Below, piece after piece: positions 44,824-64,000 of a stretch of DNA of 64,000 nucleotides (position 1 is the first letter of the stretch; every line of letters begins with the position of its first letter). The stretch is from Chaunax sp. Z400. Lineage: Eukaryota; Chordata; Actinopteri; Lophiiformes; Chaunacidae. Location of the stretch: NCBI GenBank assembly GCA_037577475.1, contig CM075192.1, forward strand, positions 10,595,408-10,659,407, in the 5' to 3' direction. The notes under the pieces were generated by a model. The model saw nothing but the letters and a program-made list of their open reading frames with translations, did not search any database and was not told the DNA's origin. The position numbers were made by a program, and so were the translations under genes.

Positions 44824-45676
44824 ATGCATGTGATAAAGCGAGGTGAGCTCTCGTTTTGTTTTTATGGTCCAATGTAGAGGGCTTCAATTAGCCTCAGTGC
44901 AGTGAAATGACAACTTCTTCAGCCTGACGTGTTAAGTGTAAGTCGATGAAGCATCGTGAAACGGTTTATGTTAGCTATGTAACGTTATTAAATAACATTA
45001 GCCATCAGTTAATTTATCCTAATCTACCAGCTTTGTACAGGAAGTTGTTTCATTTAACTAATTGGCTTCAGGTCAAAACCTATAGGTTTGTCGACTGCAA
45101 CGATAAAAGAACGTGGACTAAATGAAGTGTGACGTGATTACATTCTGAGCCCCCTGCTGAGTGTCTTCGTTGAAGTTGTTGATTGACTTCGCCATGAGCC
45201 TTTTGTTGTGGTTGGCGCCAAAAGGCTGACGTTCCACATGCCTGAATGACTGCCTGAATGACTGCCTGAATGACTGCGTGGTCGGAAGAAATGCTTTGGT
45301 TGTTACCCAATTTGCATCTTGGCTTAAAACTGGAAGAATCAATATTTCACATAAAGCATCGCATCATTATCAATGAATATGTTTTACATAGAAAGAAACG
45401 CTTTGGGCTGATGACAATGTTGCATATAAGTGATAACAAGTAACCAAACAGCCTATAAAGTTATTAAATCCACATTCCCAGCTGCCACATTATGGTGGGA
45501 CACACATTATTTCTTCATAATCTAGTAATGTTTGCAACTTCCACTCAAAGCACTTTACAGCCACATGCAGCCATTCATACACTGATGGCTGAGGCCTTCC
45601 AGGATGTCCCTTTTATGTCTCACATAAATAAGATGTTAAAAACAGCTTTTTGTGCATTCCACGATTTCCTGTCACA

Positions 45677-45720
<44 letters not shown>

Positions 45721-48700
45721 CATGTAGCAGGCCTCAAATCCAGAATGGGTTTAGAAGAATAGACTAGAATAGATCATCTTTATTGTCTGTCCCATCAGTG
45801 ACAGAAATGTTTTCTTTGACAGGCTCCACACACACAATTCACATTTAAAACATATAAGAAACCACATGGTACTGTATAAGGACTGTTAAGGACATTTGCA
45901 TTTTACACAGCAGCACAATTTGTGGGGATTGTAAATAAAATTGTTTCAGCTTTAAATGAAGTGTGATGATAGAAAAAATATAAATGGTACATATTGAGGC
46001 ATCTAATAGTTGAATCTTTACTGTTTGGTGATTTTGTAATTTTGCCGAATGTCAACTTTAGACAGTGATCACTGGGTTAACTGACAAGTGTTGACTCGTT
46101 TGATTTTCAGATGGACGCCAAGAGCGTGTCATGTTCGATAAAATCACCTCTCGCATCCAGAAGCTGTGCTATGGCCTTAACTCTGACTTTGTGGATCCGG
46201 CTCAGATTACGATGAAGGTGATCCAAGGTTTGTACAATGGCGTCACCACCGTGGAGCTCGACACATTGGCAGCAGAGATTGCCGCTACTCTCACAACTAA
46301 ACACCCCGACTATGCCATCCTTGCTGCACGGATCGCTGTCTCAAATCTGCACAAAGAGACAAAGAAGGTGTTCAGTGAAGTGATGGAGGACCTGTACAAC
46401 TACATAAACCCCTTAAATAAACACCATTCTCCCATGATTTCCAAGGAGACACTTGACATTGTCCTTGAGAACAAAGACCGCCTCAACTCAGCCATAATCT
46501 ATGATCGCGATTTTTCCTACAACTTCTTTGGGTTCAAGACCCTGGAGCGGTCCTACCTGTTGAAGATCAATGGCAAAGTGGCCGAGCGGCCGCAGCACAT
46601 GCTCATGAGGGTATCTGTTGGCATCCACCAAACAGATATTGATGCAGCCATTGAGACCTACAACCTGCTGTCTGAGAAGTGGTTCACCCATGCCTCGCCT
46701 ACACTCTTCAACGCAGGGACCAACAGGCCACAGCTGTCCAGCTGCTTCCTGCTTGCCATGAAAGACGACAGCATTGAGGGCATTTATGACACGCTGAAGC
46801 AATGTGCCCTTATCTCCAAGTCAGCCGGAGGAATTGGTGTGGCTGTCAGCTGCATCAGATCGACAGGGAGCTACATCGCTGGCACCAACGGCAACTCCAA
46901 CGGGCTAGTCCCAATGCTGAGAGTTTACAACAACACGGCTCGTTATGTCGACCAAGGTGGCAACAAGAGACCCGGAGCCTTTGCCATGTATCTGGAGCCC
47001 TGGCACTTCGATGTGTTTGACTTCCTGGAGCTGAAGAAGAACACAGGAAAGGAGGAGCAGCGGGCCAGAGACCTTTTCTACGCCCTGTGGATCCCTGACC
47101 TGTTTATGCAGAGAGTGGAGAGCAACCAGGATTGGTCTCTGATGTGTCCCGATGAGTGTCCCGGGCTGGACGAATGCTGGGGGGAGGAATTTGAGAAACT
47201 GTACACCGCATATGAAAAGGAGGGGAAGGTCAAGCGTGTGGTGAAGGCTCAGCAGCTGTGGCATGCCATTATTGAGTCCCAGACAGAAACTGGTACGCCA
47301 TACATGCTGTACAAAGATGCCTGCAACAGGAAGAGCAACCAGCAGAATCTTGGCACCATCAAAAGCAGTAACCTGTGCACAGAAATCGTTGAATACACCA
47401 GCAGTGATGAGGTTGCAGTATGTAATCTGGCCTCCATCGCGCTCAACATGTACGTCACCCCAGAGCGGACTTTTGACTTTAAAAAACTAGTACATGTTAC
47501 CAAAGTAATCGTCAAAAACTTGAACAAGATCATCGAGATTAATTACTATCCAGTGCCCGAAGCCGAAAAGTCCAACAAGCGCCACAGGCCAATAGGAATC
47601 GGTGTCCAGGGTTTGGCGGATGCATTCATCCTCATGCGTTACCCATATGAAAGCCCTGAGGCTCAGCTGCTGAATACTCAGATCTTTGAGACCATCTACT
47701 ACGCTGCTCTGGAGGCGAGCTGCGAGTTGGCCGCCGAGCTCGGCCCCTATGAGACATACGAAGGCTCTCCGGTCAGCAAGGGGATCCTCCAGTATGATAT
47801 GTGGAAGAAGACGCCCACCGAGCTGTGCGACTGGAAGCTGCTGAAGGAGAAGATAGCCAAACACGGTGTGAGGAACAGTCTGCTGCTAGCGCCGATGCCC
47901 ACAGCCTCCACCGCCCAGATCCTGGGAAACAACGAGTCCATTGAGGCCTACACCAGCAACATCTACACCCGCAGGGTTCTCTCCGGAGAGTTTCAGATCG
48001 TTAATCCTCATCTGCTCAAAGACCTGACGGAGAGGGGACTGTGGAGCGAGGAGATGAAGAACCAGCTGATAGCTCACAACGGGTCCATTCAGGTAATCCA
48101 TCCACGCCTCCTATCAATTAAACTTCTTACACTACTGTAAAGAAGCTGATTTCATTATTTTATCTGTGCGGTTGAATTTAAGATTGTTGGAATTTAAAAA
48201 GTTTCAGATTAATGAAAGTAAACACATTATAACTTGATTGAAAAGAAAATTCATCTGAAACTATTTTCAGACTTTTTTTTTTTAAAGGCTTCAGCTTAAT
48301 TTTTCTTTCACTTCATTGATTTTTTCAGCTCTAGTATTCAGATTTAAGCAATAAGTCCTTCAAGTTACTTTAAAAAAATTTTTTTGTAGCATAATACATC
48401 TCGTAACGTTTTTGTCTCAACAGAACATCGAAGAAATTCCCAATGATCTGAAGCAGCTGTATAAAACCGTTTGGGAAATCTCCCAGAAGACTGTAATCAA
48501 GATGGCCGCAGATCGCGGTGCCTTCATCGACCAGAGCCAGTCCCTGAACATCCACATCGCGGAGCCCAACTATGGAAAACTGACCAGCATGCACTTCTAC
48601 GGCTGGAAACAAGTAAGTGAGACACGGAGGACAAATCAGAGCAGAGGGATGAAGAATGAGAACAGACAACTAATGAATCCTACAACATGTGTTTAATTCT

Positions 48701-48914
48701 CTCCTCCCTCTCACCACAGGGTCTGAAGACGGGAATGTACTACCTGAGGACGAAGCCTGCTGCTAACCCCATCCAGTTCACCCTGAACAAAGAGAAGCTG
48801 AAGGAGGCGCAGGAGCCGGTCAAGGCCTCAGAAGAGGAGAATAAAGAGCGTAACATTGCTGCCATGGTGTGTTCTCTGCAGAACCGAGACGAGTGCCTCA
48901 TGTGTGGATCTTAA
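44824..48914 (+). CDS. rrm1: RRM1, ribonucleoside-diphosphate reductase large subunit
   Basis: Class I ribonucleotide reductase R1: reduces NDPs to dNDPs with the RRM2/RRM2B small subunit, and carries the allosteric sites. Coding exons: 44824-44842 (MHVIKR), 46111-48092, 48424-48612 and 48720-48914; phases fit, 794 residues against 792 in human. Seen: N-terminal ATP-cone (VIKRDGRQERVMFDKITSRI), active-site cysteine in LSSCFL (about 218), the radical motif NLCTEIVEY (Asn427, Cys429, Glu431 in human numbering), partner cysteine in VAVCNLAS (about 444), radical-transfer tyrosines in TGMYYLRT and the redox pair in the tail ECLMCGS. All key residues are intact, so the gene should be functional. 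Odd: exon 2 alone carries 660 codons, whereas human RRM1 is split into many exons. Without splicing at 48093 the frame would read on to 48140. Confidence 0.97.
45212..45223. promoter_or_regulatory. palindromic E2F site in rrm1 intron 1
   Basis: TTGGCGCCAAAA contains the palindrome TTGGCGCCAA, a near-ideal double E2F half-site, about 370 bp downstream of rrm1 exon 1. RRM1 is an E2F-controlled S-phase gene, so an intronic element is plausible. The match is exact; function is inferred. Confidence 0.45.
45239..45274. repeat. three tandem 12-bp units
   Basis: TGCCTGAATGAC occurs three times without interruption, 15 bp after the palindromic E2F site. The units carry TGAATGAC/TGACTGC, half of an AP-1-like site. 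Confidence 0.85.
45679..45716. repeat. 38-base T homopolymer
   Basis: An uninterrupted T run lies in rrm1 intron 1, 40 bp before a family F repeat. It could be the reversed poly(A) tail of a minus-strand retrocopy insertion or simple slippage. Confidence 0.9.
45757..45890. repeat. dispersed repeat, family F (copy 1)
   Basis: TAGATCATCTTTATTGTCTG, CACACACAATTCACATTTAA and GAAACCACATGGTACTG recur in the same order at 54150-54275. It lies in rrm1 intron 1. Confidence 0.65.
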
Positions 48915-49119
48915 TCTGTCCTCTCTCCCCTCCCTGATTTCTGTCTTACCTAAAGGAAGGCCTGGTATTGAGGCTTTGGGTGGTGATGTTATCGAGTGAA
49001 TCCTTGAGCAAATTCCATTAAGCCTATTTAGATGCACTTGATGAGCTTATCATTAATGTATTGAGTTAAATTTATTAAGACGGTCACCTCACTTATATCT
49101 GTATATGTTTGTAATAGAA

Positions 49120-49170
49120 AATAAAATATTCTACATGCAAGTTCAGTTTGTGTGAGCTTTGTAAAATAAA
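49120..49170 (+). terminator. rrm1 poly(A) signals
   Basis: Two AATAAA hexamers (49120-49125 and 49165-49170) lie 206 and 251 bp after the rrm1 stop, with GT-rich sequence between and after them (AGTTTGTGTGAGCTTTG). Either could direct cleavage. Confidence 0.55.
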
Positions 49171-49489
49171 GCAACTTAATTTAGAACTCTTAGAAGAGTC
49201 AAACAAGTGCAGTGAGACAGTAGCTAATGATTTTTATTAAATAAGTGTTTGAAAGATGAAATGAGATGTGTAGATGCTGTTTAAGCTTCAACAAAGAAAA
49301 AAAAAATGCCAAGAGATATAATTAAATGCTCTGACTTGTCTGACCAACACTCCTAAACTAAAAATATCCCTATGTAAGGCCAAGAAAAGCATTTTGGCAA
49401 TTAAAGTGGCAAATTCTGAGTGACCATTACATTCTTGATTAAAAATGACTTATTTGAGAAATATTACAAACTATTACTTTATTTTCACA

Positions 49490-49620
49490 GTTTTATTAAT
49501 ATTGTTAATCACTGCCTATTAGGATATTTATAAATTGATTAATAATTTTGGATATTATAAAAGAAGCCAAACAGGCCACAGCTTTTCAAATGTGAGGATT
49601 TGCTGCTTTTCTAGGTCTTA
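49490..49620. repeat. dispersed AT-rich repeat, family A
   Basis: CACAGCTTTTCAAATGTGAG with GATTTGCTGC matches the copies at 1546 and 13280. AT-rich TTAATAATTTTGGAT-type flanks are typical of the family. Confidence 0.5.
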
Positions 49621-50339
49621 GAGGGAAAAAAAACACTCGAGGGATTTGAAAACAACTCGTACAGATTGGTTTAAGTTTGGTCATGCTTCTTTGATTTTTG
49701 CAAGAAGTTTTGAAGATTAAAGCAATTTTTAAGAGAAATAACCACAATGCCTTCAATCTAATATCAAATCACCACTCCTTTGTGAAACTAACCCACCTTA
49801 TAAGAGGCATTAAGGCATTGGGAAAATGACATCTGCAAGAACGCCAATACTCATCCACATGTGGCCTGTCTGTTCCCACTTTTGGAGGAGAATAAAGTCA
49901 TTATTCCAGCAATGAGACCTGACCTAGAACCCACTGAAACCTGTGGGGTTGGTTGAGTGAGTGTGATAGCATGAACATCATCCACAGACTCAACAGCATG
50001 TAAATTTAATGTAATGTAAAACTAATAAAGGGATATCTTATCTTAACTCCAGGCAGCTCTGACTGATCTGTGTACCAGTCCATGAGGAGGACTAATGCTG
50101 TAATCAATACTGATGAGAGACACACTAATTACTGATTGTGGAAAATGTTGTTTACTCCAGTTGTGTCTCCTGAGAAATTTAAAGTGCTCACATTTTTGTT
50201 TTGTCTCTATTTTAATTATTAAGATAATCATTTAATTAAAAAAAAAGAACAAAATAAGGGCTGTCAACAAACTACCTACCTAACTAACTAACAAACTACT
50301 GATTAAAACATACATGTTTTAATCGCTTCAGTGTACAAT

Positions 50340-50745
50340 AAGCTACAAGCTTTGAACTTCAGTCTCGGTCCAGGAGGCAGACACTTCTACATTTAAGAGA
50401 AGGCTTGAAACATTCCTTTTTGATAAAGCTTATAATTAAGGCTGGTTTAAGCTAGTCCTTAGCTATGCTGCTCAGAGTCTTCGTGCTTTCTCATTCCTCA
50501 GGTCACGATCTACTGTGGGATCACGGTCGACACCAACTGACATCGTCATTATCATCATCATTATTATTACTATAATCATCATCATCATCATTATTATTAC
50601 TATAATCATCATCATCATTAGTGTTGTTATTGTAGTAATTATAACTACTAACGTTAACATTAACATTAACTAGACCTGCTCTTTTTGGAAAGTGCCTTGA
50701 TATAACTTGTGATTTGATGCTATATAAATAAAATTGACTTTATGT
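50340..50745 (+). mobile_element. 3' end of a LINE
   Basis: It reads CATTTAAGAGAAGGCTTGAA, TTTTTGATAAAGCTTATAAT and ends GATGCTATATAAATAAAATT, the tail of a common fish LINE with the TATATAAATAAAATTGA terminus. An ATC/ATT simple-repeat expansion (about 50543-50615) interrupts it. Confidence 0.6.
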
Positions 50746-53700
50746 TCCGGGTATAATAAAGAATTTTTCAGTTGCAGCCCTAGTTTGCTTCCACGTAGTT
50801 ATACAAGGGATGAGGGGTATAAAAATAAATTGACAATAAAAATCAGACGATATTCTGATAAATTTTAATATATTTTTTTTATAAAATAATGAAAACATAA
50901 TTTACACTTTTAAATGTACAGTTATTACAACCCAAAGGAAACAAATGCATCATGTACCCCTGACACATGCAGTAAGTACAGACGCACAGAGTAAAGACAA
51001 GCCAGGAAACAATGAGGAATCAGTTTTGTACAGAGATCAGGAGTAAAACAGCATAAACAAAACACAGTATCCTCTCATCTTCACTATTGTCTGCAACAGT
51101 GGGAATGTGTTAAAAAATAAATTATCAAAATATTTAACATCTAAAAAACAAACCTAGTTATACAATATTACCATTAACCATAATGCATTATTGATTTGTT
51201 CAACAGGGATCGTTGTGTGTGCTATAAATAGCTTACAATTATACAGAACATGATCAAAATTTATATAAAAAGAAAGAAACCTTGCCTATTTTACACAAGC
51301 AAACATTAATATCACAGCGACACATGCGAAGCTGCATGAACGATTTCCTAAGAGGAATGACAGAAGAGTGTCAATGGGAGTCTGAAGTAGACAACATGAA
51401 ACAATAACCAGCCCCACTTAATGGCAGACAGGTAAAAGTAGCATTTCTGAACCCAAACAAAAAGGTCCAAATAAACTTGGGTATACTGGTATCAACGTTT
51501 TGTACGAGTGTGACAACTTTAAACTGTATAATTGGCTGAGGAAGAATAACAAAGGTGGCAACGTGAAAGCAGATGTAGCCTTTTTTTTATTTTTATAGGC
51601 TAAAGAGGAAGAGGAGGAACACTTGTTTCCTCTCGTGTCAGTGAAATAAAAGTATCTTAAATAGTAGGAACAGGTGGTAGAGATCAACTCTGAGAATAAG
51701 GCATATTTTTTTTTAGATTGCTAATCCATCTAATTAAATCAAAAAATTGGATCTTATTTATCCAATAATACGATGAAACAAACTTATTGGTTGATTAGCA
51801 ACTCCACATACGATAATCTATTTCACCCAGATAAATTAAAGCCATAATTATAATGGTTAGAGATGGTAAGGCTGAGTCTCTGTTTACATTGTCTCAGGCT
51901 ACAGTGCATCACATCACACACCCTTAGTTGATGGTTAAGTGTCCTGAACAGCATTTACGGAACCTGAGTGAGTTGGGATTGAAAATTCAACAATTCCAGT
52001 CAGACCAGGGAAGAAGTGGTTCTTCTCCAGGGCAGAGCACGAGATGATAATTGTGTATAATTTCATCAGCAGTATCTCTACTGACACAGGAAGATAGGAT
52101 TCATTGTCCGTTCAGTACTAGCATCCAAAAAACACGAGACATTATTTCTGTATGAAAAATAGATATAGTAGACAATATCACTGAGCGAGCTTGCAGTATA
52201 AATAGTGTCTTTTGTGTTCACTTGGGTTTTCACAGAATGCTGGGACAAATCCTCTCACACACACACAGACAGGCTGGTTCTGATACGACAGAGCTTCAGT
52301 GTTGTCGAGTGAGTTTCATGTACAGCAACTGGTTGCTTTGAGCACACGGTACTGCTGACAGCTTCATTTCAATTCATGAGTATGCAAAAATGCAACGGTA
52401 AGAATAGGCTGACATTTGGTGAATTCTGATTACTCACTTTCAAGTGGAAAGTTAGATGAGAAGATTGACCCCGCTGTCACCTTTGTCTGTTAAATAAGAA
52501 GTTAGCCAGCGAACCGTTAGCTTAGCATAAAGACTAGTTAAAGGGAAACCACTAGCTTGGCTCAGTCCAACCAGTATATGTGGAGCTCTCTAATTTAAAT
52601 GTTATATTTTGTTTGTTTTATATTGAAACACTATGACGGCACCATGTTTGGTAGCAGCTGTAAAATCACGTATGTGATTAAGAGTCACTTTAAAAACAAA
52701 CAAGACAGTGTTTACAGCGGTTAGCTGAAATAACTATAAGGTCAAAACCGGTGTTTTGTCAATATGTGTGACCTACAATATTTCAGTTACGATAACTCTA
52801 TCAATTTAAATCAAGGTAACGTTTTTGACAAGGCAACATAAAATGGCAGAAAACTGGGATCAGCTGTCATCTAACTCTCCACCATAAAGAGAATAATGAT
52901 ACTGACAAAATGTCAGAGCTACTGTATGAAATATCAGGAAAAGATCACTTCAAAGACGTCACATGGTTAAAATGATGATGCAGTACGTTTAGGTCTGAGA
53001 TGACAAGGAACAGAATGAGATATGATGCGATCATATCACTGAGCTTCATGACATCACTCGCTCAACACGTTGATGGCTTGTTTCAATGGGGCCACGGTCC
53101 ATCCAAGTAAATGGAGGAGAGACGCGTACTGAGGCCCAAACGTTTCATTTTACAGTAAACTAGTTTGTTCATCACTCAAACGTCACACAACAGATTCTCT
53201 CACACACTCACAAGTGATAATAAAATGCATCTTGTCTTGAGCACAAACTCCGTTGTGCATTAATGATTCACGGTACCATCGGTTTTACACATAAACACGC
53301 GCACACACACACTCACACCTCTTTAGTACAACATATCAGTACAATATAGATAATATTGATACATGAGAATTGTACCACACAAGCATCTATAGAGTACCAT
53401 GTCTGTAGACCCTCCATTACTTCTAGTGCATTCTGGGAGATGCAGTCTGTAATGAGTCTTTCTTTTTTTTTTTTTTTTGGCTGATTCGCTGCAGGAACAG
53501 TATTAGGCCTCTCCAGGTGATGTAGTGTTCTCTAAAACAGTCAGGTTCTCCTTTCCTTTTCACTCCCCTGGCATAGTAGCATATGTATTTATAGATAGAC
53601 GAGTATATAAGACGTTTTGACTTCAGTTTATAAAAAATAAACCGGCTCAGAGTATAGAGAGGGAGAGTCTCTGCGCTGTGTGTGCTCAGGCTTGGAGAGT

Positions 53701-53885
53701 CGTCTTTTTTCTTAGCTCTCTACGGTTTAAGGCAGTCCAGTGGAAGCTGAATGAGGTGACATTATTGTGACCTCTGCCGCCCCTGTGTGTGCAAGGAATC
53801 ATGGGTACTGTAGCAGTATTTCTCTTGAGCGACCCTCCCTCTGTGGCATGAATCTCACCCTCTTCTTCTTCTGCAGGTGCTAACA
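50746..53885 (-). other. probable sipa1l3 3' UTR and intergenic stretch
   Basis: There is no coding exon between the rrm1 end and the sipa1l3 stop codon. Sequence next to 53885 must be sipa1l3 3' UTR. Minus-strand signal candidates are TTTATT at about 51587-51592 and TTTAAT at 50864-50869. A repeat (52440-52640) lies inside, and an 18-base-scale T run near 53461-53479. Confidence 0.35.
52440..52640. repeat. dispersed repeat, family G
   Basis: AAGTTAGATGAGAAGATTGA, GCTTAGCATAAAGACT and GGGAAACCACTAGCTTGGCT form a series I recognise as a common teleost repeat. A partial copy with GAGTTAGATGAGAAGAATGA is at 54350-54470. Confidence 0.55.

Positions 53886-64000
<10,115 letters not shown>

Noticed and set aside
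50543..50630. Regular ATCATCATT spacing suggesting an array
   Set aside because: A simple trinucleotide repeat inside a LINE tail; no spacer-repeat structure, so not CRISPR-like and not expected in a vertebrate.

Overview
This window is vertebrate nuclear DNA, almost certainly from a ray-finned (teleost) fish. Genes are split into short exons with GT-AG introns, there are no operons, the intergenic DNA is AT-rich, and fish-type interspersed repeats (tRNA-derived SINE, LINE relics, hAT-like MITE, several unnamed families) lie in the introns. I rebuilt gene models by hand, matching splice sites and reading frames to remembered human orthologues; no alignment was run.

Layout, left to right: (1) 980-2344, minus strand: first two coding exons of a gene running off the left edge, probably relb, judged by order and orientation next to clptm1 and by a kappaB site upstream. 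(2) 5611-16507, minus: clptm1, complete, 14 coding exons. (3) 18800-21764, minus: tbcb (tubulin folding cofactor B), complete, 6 exons. (4) 25357-32460, plus: six5 (SIX homeobox transcription factor), complete, 3 exons, with a GC-AG first intron; it is head-to-head with tbcb. (5) 35029-35416, plus: frame-broken SIX domain of the SIX1/2 class, apparently the relic of an old Six cluster. (6) 38031-42546, minus: qpctl (Golgi glutaminyl cyclase), complete, 7 exons. (7) 44824-48914, plus: rrm1 (large subunit of ribonucleotide reductase), complete, in only four coding exons, one of them carrying 660 codons. (8) 53886-64000, minus: the last 12 coding exons of sipa1l3, which continues beyond the right edge.

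Most of these genes (relb?, clptm1, tbcb, six5, qpctl, sipa1l3) have human orthologues on chromosome 19q13, so the window is a conserved 19q13-like block. rrm1 is the exception, its human orthologue being on 11p15. The genes do not form one pathway; they are neighbours by descent.

The points most worth following are the SIX1/2-class relic beside six5, the intron-poor rrm1 with a palindromic E2F site in intron 1, the six5 GC-AG intron, the sipa1l3 splice donor formed by the first GT of a long (GT)n microsatellite, and the repeat families that occur in several copies inside the window.
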